DNA from: Paraphaeosphaeria minitans
Taxonomy: Eukaryota; Ascomycota; Dothideomycetes; Pleosporales; Didymosphaeriaceae
DNA length: 64,000 nucleotides
Direction of reading: 5' to 3'
NCBI GenBank assembly: GCA_015832175.1
Contig: WJXW01000005.1
Span: forward strand, 1,860,001-1,924,000
A program made the translations under genes and the position numbers. Positions 34,240 through 46,900 of the stretch are shown here, piece after piece (position 1 is the first letter of the stretch; every line of letters starts with the position of its first letter). The notes beneath the pieces were generated by a model. The model saw only the letters and a list, made by a program, of their open reading frames with translations. It was not told where the DNA came from and searched no databases.

Positions 34240-35060
34240 ATTTATTAGAAAGTGTAATAGCTTTAACACTGTAAAGGCTACATTTAGGCGTAGCATAATT
34301 ACTATGTAGAGAGCTAATTCCACCTCTTTTTAAAAGAGTTTTATTTCTTAAGGAGTAGCTTCTCCTGTGCTTAGAACAAGATTTTCTACTAATAGAGGTG
34401 TAGAAGGGAAGCTCCTAGAGTTTAAAAGGTTAAACTTTTTTATAATCCTATTAATGTAGGTATTATAAACTAGAGAAATTAATCTTGCTTCTCTGTCCCT
34501 AATCGCTTAAACACCTAGAAACCACTCTACTAGTCCTTTTAATTTAATCTTATATTTATCCGTAATTTTCTTCTAAAAATCTAGGGCTTCTTTTTCTTTA
34601 CTCTTATAATAGAGAAGAAGAATGTTATTAATATAAAATAGAATAATAATACTTTAATTACTATTAAAGAAAAGGCATAGCTCTTCTAGCGAAGCTAAGA
34701 GTCTATAAGATTAAAGTAATCCCGCAAATTCCTTATACTAAAGAAGTAGTAAATCTCTTAAGCTATATAAAGCTTAATTTAATCTTATACACTTTCTTAG
34801 CTTTTTAAAACTATTAAGTAATTTACAAGTTACTAGATTAGTGGCTGTAATAAGAGTATTTAGAAATGCTCCTACTATATTAAATTATAAGATTTCTAGA
34901 TTAAATTCTGTTACTAGAGCTATAGCTAATTAAAAAGATCTTACTACTAGAGTAGTAGTATAAGTAGAGTAGAGAGTATTCTTTTTCTAAAGATCTCCTC
35001 TTATAATAATTTAAGCTTTACACTTTTTAAAGTATCTATTTTAATTAAACTTATAAGGAA
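34240..35060 (-). pseudogene. Copia-2 reverse transcriptase, RIP-degraded
   Basis: The minus-strand frame includes an FYINNILLLYYKS segment (expected YVDDI) near 34610-34660, and a TFKWVFPYKFN-like motif at the N-terminal side near 35030-35060. It continues the pol interrupted by B. Confidence 0.78.
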
Positions 35061-37325
35061 AGACCCACTTTAAAGGGAGTAGTTACTCTAACACCTCTAA
35101 TTATTAAATCTCTATTTAGATACCTTTATCTTGTAAAGTTAAGATCTTCTTATAAGCGGTAAGGAGGAATAGCTTCTTATATAGATAATTATAAAAGTAT
35201 TCCTATAGAGTTAGCTTTAGTGTAAGCTTGTCTCTATAAGTCTAAGCTACATAGGACGCTCTAGGCGCCTTTCTAAGTATAGAAGTAAATACTATTATAT
35301 TTAGTGTAATATATTCTTCTTACTTAGACTAGGCCTCTACTACTCCTAGTATAAACGTGTGCTCTAATATTACATTAAGATTACTTTAAAGATAATTAGT
35401 AATTAGTATATAAGCACCTAGCTTTTACCTACCCCCTAGCTAATTATTCTAATTATTTTACTTCTTTAATCTTTGTAATAGCAGATAGTAATTTATTAGT
35501 TAGTTAATTTCTAGTGCTTTACCACAATTTCGCCTACTTATTCTACTTACCTCTAGATAGATCTACCTTCGCCTTTAGCGCACTAGTAGGTTATCTACTT
35601 TGTCTAGCGTAATTAAGTTATCTGCGCTAGGTTAATTAGTAACCTAATTAGTTTCTACTAATAAATACAGTATTAAATCCCTAGATTCTAGTGGGCTAGC
35701 TCTCCTAGTAGTATTCTGGTAGCTACTAGATATCTCTTAATTGCTTAATAGATTACCTCTAAAATCACCTAGCTCTAGTGTCTAATTAGGGGTTATAAGT
35801 CCTATGCTTCCTTTTCTACTTAAGCAAATTCTTAGCTGCTAGCTAGCTAAGCCTATAGCTTACTTAGTAGTAGGTACTTTAGGTTCCTAATTACTTAGCT
35901 AGCCTGCTTTGCTTTTAATTACCTAAGGGTTACCTATAGGTCTAGTAGTAGTTCTTATATACTTGTCTATTTTAGAAAGAATATTAAGCGCGTTTTTATA
36001 CACTTCTCCTAGATTATTTAGCTCTCTTTTTTAGAGGCTTTCTACTATTTTTAACACTTCTATCTTTAGAATAGATTTTTTCTTTAATCCTTTATAGAAT
36101 AAGGACTTATTAAACCTTATATTTTGTGTAGTAATTACCTAATTAAGCTAGGGAATCTATATTTAGTAGATATTAGAAGCTTTATAGCCTACTAGGTATC
36201 TAATATAGCCCCTAGGATTCACTTTAAATCCTCTTCTATCTTGCCTAGCTATATACTCCTAGTCTAAAGAGTAAGCTTAGTAGCTATAGGAGTAGACAGC
36301 ACTCTAGTTTAAATAAAGATTAGCTGTTCTATATTATATTTTTACTAGTTTGAAATAGTAAAAAATATTGTCTAAACTAAGCATCTAACGTTTAATTAGG
36401 TAATTAATAGCCTAATACTAGGCTAGGAATTATTCCTTAGAGCTAGCATACTGCTTATATAATCTTAGGCTAGACATTTAATAGCAGATTTGCGCTTATT
36501 TACATTTTAATTACTTTTATTATAAGCTCCTAGCCTACTCTTTCTATAGTGCTATTAGGCTTATGCGTATAGAGCAGTAGTCTGCTAATTATTATCTTTT
36601 CCTAATTAGCCTAAAATTTGTACTAGGATTTCCCTCTCTATAGAAGTGTTACTATATTATTATTCTAGTAGATTTTTGTAATTTAAAGCTTATATTTTAT
36701 ATTAATAAAAGCTAAGAAATCCTACTACACTCTTATTATCTTAGGAAGCGTCTTTATTCTAAAATTAAAAATATAAGGTTTTTTCCTAAAATCTTCCTTA
36801 ATTAGCAAAAACTAGTTTTCTTTATTTTAAGTAGTGGGCATATTAAATAGATCCTAGAATAATAAGTGAAATAGCCTAGGTAATTGTTCTCTAGGTTTCC
36901 TAGAGATTACCTAGGTTACGTGTGTAGTAGTATAGTGCTCACAATCCTTTCTTAATATTCTAGTAATTTTTACACCTTAGGCTGCAGTTACTAGAGCTTA
37001 TAGGGATCTACTTCCTATATGCCCTACTTAAAGGTGCTAGAGGTCTTTAGAATCTAATCTCTTAATATTAACCTAGGATAATCCTTTAGTAGTTACACTT
37101 ATAATAATTAGACAAGAGCGGATTAGCTTATATTATAGGAAAGTAAAGTTATACTCGTATCTTAGGTCTACTAAAATAACACTTTATTCTAGGCTTCTAA
37201 TCCTAAGAGTGTAATCTAAACTAAGGTACTAAATCTTTACTTTCTTTAAAAGAGCTTCTAATATAATATTTATATAAAAGCCTTTTACTACTCTTACTCC
37301 TTAGAGTAGCAGATCTTCTATAAAT
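35061..37325 (-). pseudogene. Copia-2 integrase/gag region, RIP-degraded
   Basis: This continues upstream of the RT on the minus strand and is expected to hold integrase, gag-pre-integrase and gag. I see an uninterrupted relationship in orientation and composition but only weak individual motifs, so domain limits are not given. It is cut at its 5' side by the C LTR. Confidence 0.5.
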
Positions 37326-37756
37326 TATTAGGATCTAAAATCCACATAATGGCGGGAAGCCGGTTTTATACCTAGTAGGCGCGTAGCAAGGATTAAGCGG
37401 GGAGTTAATACTAGCTACGCCTTAAATAAAGAAGTTACGTAACTACTCTCTACAGAGCGCTTAATTGCTTTATACTAGAGTATAACACACATAACCGCTC
37501 TCTATAGAGCGCTCTCCATAGAGCGCTCCCTATAGAGTAGACTTTACTTAGTATATAGGAATGTAAAGATAGACTTTCTATACTTATATTTAATCTATTT
37601 ATTAATCTATTGTTTAGATTCTAGTAGACTAAATTATTAACTTATTACACTTTATAAGATACTATTATATTAATAAAACCTTCTACCTTCTATAAGTACT
37701 CCTGCCTAAGAACTAACCTTAACCCTTTAGGACTAGCTACCCTCTTAGATTTAACA
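37326..37756 (+). repeat. 5' LTR of chromovirus C
   Basis: 431 bp, TATTAGGATC...GATTTAACA. A-type U3 with TATAGAGCGCTC units. The first approximately 100 bp (with GGCGGGAAGCCGG) are less RIPed than in other copies. Confidence 0.92.
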
Positions 37757-37849
37757 TCTTAAACACCTTTAATATAAGTACTTTACAAACTCTTACCTCC
37801 TCTACAGCTTTAGGTGCCGCTAAGATTACTCTTATAAAGAATAGTAGTA

Positions 37850-40733
37850 AGGCGTATAAACCTAATCTCTATTTTAGTAAATAATCTTAAACTAATGTCT
37901 AGATTCTTTAGTTAGACCTCTACTTCTTTAACTTAGACAAACCTCTTAAAAATAAAAAGAAGGTTATCTTTATAGTAATATACATGCGAGGAGATATAGG
38001 ATTATAAATCTATCCCTACTTTAAAAAGTACCTAGGAATGGACTATAATAATAACAACAACAACTACGTAGATAACTATGCTAATGTAGTTAACATTATT
38101 AAGAATTATAATAACTTTAAAAAATGCCTTAAACAACTCTTTAGGATTGCTAATAAGAACTCTATTATAAAAGCAAAGATTTAAACTATAATTTAGAAAT
38201 AATTAGTAGCTAAGTATATAGCTAAATTTTGTAGATACGCTGTGCAACTTAACTAGAATAATAAATTTCTTTAGGACATGTATAAATAAGGACTTAAATA
38301 GAAACTACGTAAGGAACTCTTGCGTAGTAGTGTATAAATTACTAACCTTAAAAAACTATACAAAGAAACTATTAGAATTAATAGAGAGTAGTTTTTACTA
38401 TAATAGGAGCTCTACTAAAACCCTAGGGCAATAAGCTTTAGATAACTAGTAAAAGTAGTTTATAAAAACTTTATTAGAATTGTCTAAAAGCAACAGCTAA
38501 AGAACTACTAGAAATATAAACTAATAGAAGATATCTAGTTTAACTACATAGGTAAAAGAAAAAGAGGAAGGATAGGCCCTAAGTAGCCTAATAAACGCGT
38601 TTCTAATAGAAGTTAATAACTAATAACTAAGACCTGTAAATGCTTTACATATAGCAAACTAGACTATATAGCTAACAACTACAGATTAAAGAACAAAGTC
38701 TATTAAACTAAGTTAAATATACTAACTATTAAGAACTAAAAACTTAATAAGGAATAGAAAGTTATTATAACGCTATTTAGTTACTAACGTATCACACTAG
38801 AGTAAAGTAAGCAATTAGATTTACCTAACTTATAACTATATAAAGATCTAGAAGATAACTCTAACGTATACTATAATATAGAAGATGTAGAAGAAATACT
38901 AAGATCTTCTACTCCTTACCTATAAAGTAGGTAGGAAGAAGACAACCCTATATTACCTAAGTATAAACTAAATATTTAGGACTATATAGAACCCCACTAG
39001 GCACTAAAAGGAATGCAACCCTATAAAAATAAGAAGTTAGACTACGTACTAAAGTACTATCTAGACCACTAAAATCCTACATACTAATTCTATATATAGA
39101 TGTATTGCGAAGAACCAACATACGCATAATATAAGGTAGAAAAAGAGGAGAATAAGAAATAACCTAGAAAGAAACTATAATATAAATAAATATAAATAGA
39201 CTGCCCTATTATAGCTTGCGACAAATACCTCTAGAATAAATAATAAGTAAAATACTTTCCTTACCTCACGCTAAAGGGTAATAAATACTATAATATGCTT
39301 ATTAATAGAGACTATATATAACTATACTAGTATACGTGTCTAAACTAAAACTATAAATACTACTATATAGGTAAATATTTAGATAGCTTTGTAAACTGCC
39401 CTATATAAGAAGTAATAATAGAGCTACTAATTTAACTAGTACACAGGAATAGTAAAGACCGCAAGAGGAAAAACAGAAGAATATTCTTATAAGAAGAAGA
39501 AGAAGACAATCTATATAAGCTATATACTTAAGAATAATAATAGAAGTAGATGCTTAGAAACGCATATTAGGCACTAGAACTTAACTACAACCTATATAAA
39601 TAGATGTCTTTTTTAGGCCTAAACTTAGATAAGAAAACGCTTTTATTAAATTAAATACTACAGTAAGCATATTATTAGTTAAGCTACTAGTATAGTTTAA
39701 AGGAATACAGGCTTAAGCTCTTATAGACTTAAAAGTAGAAAGAAACTTTATATTTTATTAGATAGTAAAATAAGCAGGACTTATAATATTAGAGAAAAAA
39801 GTACTCTATATTATCTATATTACAAATAGATCCCTAATGCCTAAGACACCTTAGATATACTAGGAGGTCACTACTATAATAATAGTCTAAGGACATAGAA
39901 AGAAACTTACCTTAGATATCTTACTAGGATCTAAGTATAAGTTAGTCTTAGGATTACCTTAGTTAATAATATATAACCCGCAGATTAACTAGAGTACGAA
40001 GAAAATATTATTTAAACACTATAATTATGTATTATAAGTAAAGCCTACGCATTAACTAAAAATAATAGTAGATAAGGGAGTTATTAACAACATAATACTG
40101 TAATAGATAGTTAAAAAACAGAAGCACACCTTAGTAGACGCTAGTAGGAACTACTAGATTAAAAAGTGTAAGAAGGAGGATAATAGTATACCCTTTACTT
40201 TACTAAGAGAGTATAGGAAATAGATATATATATTTATAGAAAAGGAAGGAAAAGTAAACCTACTAGAACATTAACCCTAGGATCTTATAATAGACCTAAA
40301 AGAAGAGAAAATGCCACCCTTTAAACTACTATATAGTAAGACAGGAGAAGAACTTCTTAAAGAACGTAATTTTATTAAGACAAACCTTAAAAAAGGATAT
40401 ATATAACTATTAAAGTTACTAGCAGTAAGCCCTTTTATGTTTGTTAAAAAAAAGGATAGATTAGATAGACTATATGTTAACTACTAACAACTTAATAACA
40501 TAATAATAAAAAACTAATATCTACTACTAAATATTATAGAGTTACGAGATTAACTATCTTAAGCTAAGATATTTACAATAATAGATCTAAGAGATAGTTA
40601 CCACCTTATATAAATTAAAAAAGGTAAAGAATAGAAAATAGTGTTTTAATTACGCTACAGACTATTTAAGTATAAGGTTATACTATTTAGACTTACAAAT
40701 ACACTAGTAGCTTTTATAGCGCTTATTAATAAC
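37850..40733 (+). pseudogene. Chromovirus C gag and partial pol, RIP-degraded
   Basis: Plus-strand continuation of gag, CCHC knuckle, protease (about 39680-39960) and RT to about 40733. It is riddled with TAA/TAG and differs from A mainly by transitions. Confidence 0.88.
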
Positions 40734-41188
40734 TGTTAAGTCTAAGAGGGTAGCTAGTCCTAAAGGGTTAAAGTTAGTTCTTGGGCAGGAGTACTTATAG
40801 AAGGTAGAAGGTCTTGTTAATATAATAGTATCTTATAAAGTGTAATAAGTTAATAATTTAGTCTACTAGAATCTAAATAATAGATTAATAAATAGATTAA
40901 ATATAAGTATAAGAAGCTTATTCTTACGTTCCTATATACTAAGTAGTCCCACACTTCCCAGAATCCTATATGTCCTAGAGTCCTATATGTCCTAGAGTCC
41001 TATATGTCCTAGAGTCTATGCGGGCGAGTCCTACGCGTCCTAGAGTTCCTATATAGGCGAGGCCTATGCGGTCCTTAGGACCCTTAGAACCTATAACTTA
41101 TTATCTAACTACTTAGTTAGTTAACTCTAGTAAACTAGTAGTTTAATAAGCTTGCGCTCTACTACTTATACATAGCTAGATCCTAATA
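40734..41188 (-). repeat. 3' LTR of chromovirus D
   Basis: 455 bp; begins TGTTAAGTCTAAGAGGG and ends GATCCTAATA. It is followed by the minus-sense polypurine tract TTATTCTCCCCCTCT. U3 has three or more tandem TCCTATATGTCCTAGAG units (about 40970-41016). Confidence 0.92.
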
Positions 41189-41233
41189 TTATTCTCCCCC
41201 TCTAAGCTTAATATCCTTATAAGTTAACTACTT

Positions 41234-41860
41234 ATAAAGTTATTATTTTATTCTATTTAATATTACTATAGTTAAGCTAATTATCTTAAGAAAGACTACG
41301 TTTTTGTAATAATTGCCTATTTATACTACGCTAAGAAGAAATACGCTTATTATCTTTCTTCTTTATACTTTTAGTGTACTAACTGCGTTAGGTAAGGAAA
41401 CTAGAAGTATAAGCCTAAAAAGATCCCTTTACTAGATTATTTAAAAATAAATACTAAAATAGAGAGGTTAGAGAAGTTAGAGGCTAAAGAAGAGATAAAG
41501 CTTTATATTAAAAAAGAGCTAGCTAAAGTAGCTCTCCTTTACACTTATTAGGCGTAAGAGAAAATAGCGCGTTTACGTAATTAGTAAAAGAAATTACGTT
41601 AGAAGAAATAAGAATTGTTTAATTATAGCATAAGTACTATAGACAAGTTAGAAGCGCTTAAGGCGTAGAAAAAGTTAGCGTAAGCTACTGTGTTAATAAA
41701 TCCTAACACGCTATTAGGCGCTAAGGTAATTAACTAGTCTATTTTATAGGCTAGCCCTTATACTAGTAGTAATTTCTAGATACGTCCTAGTTGTCTCTTT
41801 ATAATTTCTAGCGTCTAATTATAGAAGTTGTTTATCTATTATTAATAGTTAGATAGGTTT
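41234..41860 (+). pseudogene. Antisense Zn2Cys6/coiled-coil ORF of chromovirus D
   Basis: An open frame (only TAA/TAG stops) runs on the plus strand, antisense to D pol. If it starts at ATA 41234 (one transition from ATG), the first Cys position is residue 29, as in B. The pattern is C-x2-C-x6-C-x8-C-x2-C-x7-C at 41318, 41327, 41348, 41375, 41384 and 41408. Positions 4 and 5 are TGT/TGC and the other four are TAT/TAC. A strong heptad-like region follows (KIERLEKLEAKEE, then KKELAKVALL). The end is not clear because several TAA/TAG occur. Confidence 0.5.
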
Positions 41861-42363
41861 TCCTTAGGTTCCTATATATTTTTACTAAACAAATACCCTT
41901 TCTATTTAATAAGGTATTCTTTAGTGTCTGTATACGCGTTACGTACTTATAGGATTTATTCTACTTTAAACTTAGTTTCTTTTTAAGCTTGGTAACAGAA
42001 GGTGGTTTTAACTGGTATTTTAGGGTCTACTAGTTCTAGTAGTAATCCGTGGAATACTAGGTGTATCTTTATATCTAGCGGTAGTTCTAACTTATAGTTT
42101 ACTAGTGATATTTGCTAAGAAATGTAAAATAGTGTAACCTTAATATAATCTAGTTTCTTGTGTTTTTTCTTCTAAGTTTAAAGGTTCTTTGTAAGTAAAT
42201 ATACTTTATCCTCTTTCTTTAGCTAAGGTGCTATTTTTTGTTTTTAATTTTAGTAAGAAATTAATTACTGTTAAGCTTTTTTAAGGTTCTCTTAGAGTTG
42301 TTAGTATATTTTCTCTATATTATCTACTATATCTATAGCTTCTTTTGCTTTAATTATTATAGG

Positions 42364-42601
42364 TGTTGGTTTGGCTTAATCTGTAATTAAGCATTTAAGG
42401 GTTAATAGTATACTATTATACAAAGGGTGAGAAGTAGGTTTAATTAATTACGTCTTGTCTATCGTACAAAGGGGCACTAAGGGCTTTATAAAGTCTCTGC
42501 CTCTTAGCGCTAACCTAAGTAGTAGGTCCTTGTGCGGGTCCCTATAGGTAGGCAGGCCCCTACTTTACCTAGTGCTACTTGTACGATAAACTATATAGAC
42601 A
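42364..42601 (-). repeat. LTR of element E (3' on coding strand)
   Basis: 238 bp, TGTTGGTTTGGC...TAGACA, with one copy of the 74-bp unit that is doubled in F. Confidence 0.93.
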
Positions 42602-43102
42602 CTAGTAACTTTTCTTTTGTGTAATAGCCTATATCTATTATACGCTTCCCTTTCCTGTCCTTCTCTATCTATATAGTTAGCCTTCCCCTATTAGAATAGG
42701 TTGTAGGGTAGGTGCAGTGTTACTGTGTAGTAGAGGTCCTATTTACACCTACTCTTGTGTAAATAGGCAGTAATAGCTAACCTACTTAGTTTTTACTTTA
42801 CCCCCTTGTATAGTAGCAGAGCCGCATTACATAATAAGGCTCTTTCTAGGTATATACCTTATGCGTAAACAGAAGGTAGGGTGTTAAGTAATGCAATACT
42901 TAGCGCTAGGTCTTAGTAAATAGGTATAAAAGAATGTCTTCTAACTCCCCTAAACCCTCTCTCCTTTATCCCACTTTAATGTATGTGTACCTTCCTCCCT
43001 TCTTTCTTTATTCTTTTTAGTGTTCTAGTGTCTAGTAGCTAGTGCTCTGTTACTAGTAAATATGTATAGCTTTTTTGTATAATGCTAATTTTTAATAAGA
43101 CA

Positions 43103-43118
43103 TACACACACACACACT
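43103..43118. repeat. (AC)n microsatellite inside element E
   Basis: About eight AC units remain intact although CpA is the preferred RIP target. The tract may have grown by slippage after RIP. Confidence 0.8.
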
Positions 43119-43858
43119 TACTATTATATAATAGCTAATAACACTGTTAGTCTATTAGGCGCTAGTGCCCTTACTGCTAGTGTCTTTGTGCTAGTTATTA
43201 TAGGCTAGACTAGATCGCGTATCTAGGTTAACCTCCCTACTAGTTCGCCTAGTATAAGGGCTTTTATGTAGAGCCTAGCAGTAAATATATAATAAATCCT
43301 CTAGAGTATCTTTGTTTTTATTATACAATACTAATAGGTGTAGGACGAAGAGGCTAGGGTGGCCTAGATACCCTCCTAGAATATCGTTGTGCAAATCCTA
43401 GTTAGTATAAACCTCTAGCGGTGGGCTGCTTACGTTATATAATATAAAGGATATTAGTAAGCGGTGCTTATCTAGTTACGCAGCTAAGTTTAAAATAAGC
43501 TTTATACTTACTTATGCAGCACTACTAATACTAGTAATTAGGTGTTCCTAGATTATTATATAATCCTAGGTTATAAGTCTAGATTATGCGGCGCCTATAT
43601 ATAGAAGTTGTATAGTGCTTATTGTAAGCGTTATGTATAAGGGGGGGTAAATGTCTTTATTACATAAAGGGGTAGGTAGGCCTAGTCTTAAGATATCTAA
43701 ATTATTAATGTAGAAAATATATTCTTTAATGTCTTTATACAATCTCCTACGATGTGTTCCCTCTCTTATAATAAAACTATGATGTTAAATTAGTAGTAGG
43801 GCTTATATAGCCTAAAAATAAATATGTCTATGCGAAGTTGTAGCAAGTTAGACAGAAG

Positions 43859-43862
<4 letters not shown>

Positions 43863-43890
<28 letters not shown>
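43863..43890. repeat. Poly(T)28 tract inside element E
   Basis: 28 uninterrupted T residues, poly(A) in the sense of the Copia coding strand, located between RNase H and the 3' LTR. It could be a retroposed tail or slippage. No target duplication was identified around it. Confidence 0.85.
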
Positions 43891-43896
<6 letters not shown>

Positions 43897-43929
43897 GTAA
43901 GTAAAATAACAAAAGAAATATTGTGTAGT

Positions 43930-46900
43930 AGAGTAGTTACTCTATTATGTGGTCCTTATTAATTCTGTCTACTAAAGCCTTAACAGCAATATGTAGTTTA
44001 TTTGTTAAAATTAGTGTTTAGAGTGCCTAGTTAGGTGCTTTCTTTATATAAGTATTAGTAGGATTGTCTTTACTATTAATCCACCTAATCTCTATAATTT
44101 CCTGTTTTTTGTACGACTCCCTAATTAACATAATGTTAATTATAAGGCGTTTTTTGTTTATAGTGCCTAGTTATATAAGGCATTTATATAGGGATTTCAA
44201 GTTAGTACAGACTATAATAGGAATTAGGGGGATCTAAAGTGTTCGTATAATCTATTAGAGTGTTATACTTAATGTAATTACATTATTAAAACTACCTACT
44301 AGACTGTACAATTTGCTTACTAGAACACTTCTAGTTACTCTTTTACACTTTACTAAGTTCTAGTAGATAATATTACTATAGATCTTAAAGTCCTAAGTTG
44401 TTGTGCGATGTTCCTCTACTAGTATAATAACAAAGCTAAGCTGTAAGCTTAGGTCTCTGTTATTAGTAAAAGAGCTATCTATAAAGATAAATAGCTTTGT
44501 GCAATCTAGGTTAAGTGGAATAAATTTTAGTCCTCTTTGTATATTCTAAATTTGCTAGTTTAAACGTATGTTTAGTGCCTTAATATCTTCTTCTATTAGT
44601 ACTGTTATTTACGCAGCAATAGACAGGTTAAATGTTACTTCTAGTTAGTAAACTAAAGAGATATATGCACCTTTTACTTATTATGTAATATATTAGTGTA
44701 TAGCGTTTTTGTCCTAAAGATTAATTATGCGAAGGCTTTCAGCCTGTCCCTTCTATTTTAGGGTAATAACACTCTAGATAAGTTGGATTTTACCTCTATT
44801 AAACTTAATTACCCTGTCTTATGTTAAGACGCTTTTGTCCTTTACACAAAACTTTATAGTATAGAGCTACTCCTCTTTTTATTATATAAAGCTTTCTGTG
44901 ACCACACTAAGGGTGTTATTAGTCTAGAGTCTAGTAATACTAAATATGTTAAGTCCCTTATCTGTAATAAGTAGGCATAGGTTGTATGTTAACACATGCA
45001 TCCTTAGTTTCTCCTTATAGTAGTTATAGTATGTCTTAAACTAGTAGAGACCTAATTCTGCTGCGCTATATAGAGGTTGTATAACTTACAGAATTGTGTT
45101 TAGTAGGAAGAAATCGCGTATTTCTACTAGTGGTTAGGCATATAATGTGCGAAGAAGTTTATTAGTAGACTATATATAGGCCTAAGTAATGTCCTTAAGC
45201 TTAATGTGTATATTATACAACTAAATTAGTGTTGTAGAAAGAGCTAATAGTAACCTCTAGCTTATACGCTAGATAGTAGGGGATTATATAAGGATCTCCT
45301 CTTTTTCTTTGTCTAAATAGCTAGCAAAGATAAGTCTTAATTTCTTATATAGTTGGGTTGTCTTGCCTTTAATCTCTTGTACGAGACGTAGGTTAAAGAT
45401 ATAGCTAGGTTATTTATTAGGGTTATACAACAAGATTTTAAAAGTGCTATTAGTAATAAGGGTATTTATTTCTGCCACATCTAATTCTTTAAAGGGCTAG
45501 CTAGGTGTAGTAATAACACTATCTATATAAAGCTTTAGTGTAAGCTTAAAGTTATCCTTTTCTTTTTAGGTAATAAACTAGGTGTTTAGTCTTCCTAATC
45601 TTTGTTAAGCTTCACCTAATTGTGCGACTATAGTAGTTTAGTCCTTCCTAGGTCTTCTCTTTGGCCTTAGCTTTAGAGCTTTAATTCGTGCGGCTATAGG
45701 AGTATTTATATCCTGTGGTTCCTGTGTACTATCTTTAGTTGCGCAATAGTATAGTTTAACCTATATATAGCGTAGTTTTAGAGGTCTATTTTTAAGCTCT
45801 AGGATAATGTCTCTTTCTTTAATATTCTTAATTTTATACAGTCCTTACTATCCCTTTTTTTCTCTCTAGGCTATAACTTTAGAGCCTAGTGGGAGTGTAA
45901 GGGTTTTATACAATAATAGGCTATTCCTAGTGTTAATTACATAAGCAACTTTAACTTTAGCTCTATCCTTTTTAAGTATTTTTATTGCTTTCTGCACTGC
46001 ATTAGCTTAGGTGATTAGTTCTAGTGAGGGTAGAGAGTCCTTATTAATCCTTAGGTAGGCACTAAAGACTAGGAGGGTAGGTACTATACTATTAGGCCTA
46101 GCTGTGTTATTTAGTGCTTTTACTGCTATCTATAGCACTGTCTTATTATTTATACAACTGTTAATCTTAGCTCTTAGAATATTATACGCTTAGTGTAGTG
46201 GTGTATGTGCTCTTTTAATCTTACCTATAGCCTAGTATGCCTTTACTAGCATTTGCCTACATTCTACCCTAACTATCTTTGTATAATTCTAAAACTTGTT
46301 AGAAGTAAAGTTGGTTCCTAGGTTATAGATAATATAATCTAGTGGGCCTTAGTATATATTAATCTAGTATTCTGTTAAGGCATCCTAGGTGTCTTGTGTA
46401 GTTATTAATCTTAGGAATTAGGCTGCCTAAAAGGATGTGTCTATATTAATAACGTACAGGACATCCCTTTTACTAATTTGTACAATATTAATAATAATCT
46501 TATAGTTAAAGTATAAGTTATCTTAGATAGAGAACTTAAAGTGTCTTAGCGCTTAGTTGTATAACTAGCAGTAGTAATAGAACTTCTTTACTTCTTCTAG
46601 TATAGAGCTCTCTACTTTATGCCTTACTTAAGTAAGAAGCTTATATAGTCTTTCTGTCTAAGGGTGTCCAAAATAGTGGTGTAGGCGTTAGAGTTCTGTC
46701 TCTGTAAAGAAGAGAGCTAATTCCTTATTACTAAGGTTAAAGAAGGGGTGACCCTACTTTTATATAACTAGGACTATTATACTATCCCTTCGTATAATAA
46801 CATCTAGGATGTTATTAAAGTATGCCCTAAGTCTATTAGCATTTGCTAGCGATAGCAGGAATAGTATTAGGGAGTTAAGGATATAGTAGGTTACTATTCC

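Larger units (their letters stand above)
25176..37325 (-). mobile_element. Copia-2: Ty1/Copia retrotransposon, split by B and cut by C
   Basis: Minus-strand element with 3' LTR 25176-25369 (TGTTATGG...TTTAACA) next to polypurine CACCCCCTAG (reverse sense). RNase H is at about 27040-27635 and RT at about 34240-35060, and integrase/gag sequence extends toward 37325. B interrupts it with TSD gttct. Its 5' LTR is not found: the sequence stops where the C LTR begins at 37326. Without B it is about 5.56 kb, so little besides the 5' LTR and leader should be missing. Confidence 0.82.
37326..40733 (+). mobile_element. Chromovirus C: 5' half of a Ty3/Gypsy element, cut by D
   Basis: 5' LTR 37326-37756 (431 bp, A-type U3), gag with CCHC knuckle (about 38630-38682), protease and most of RT up to 40733, where the D LTR starts. 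It aligns with A from 13744 to about 17145. The left flank is Copia-2 (last 5 bp taaat). The sequence across D (61318 onward) resumes at A position about 19214 rather than 17146, so RT end, RNase H and integrase are missing. Confidence 0.88.
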
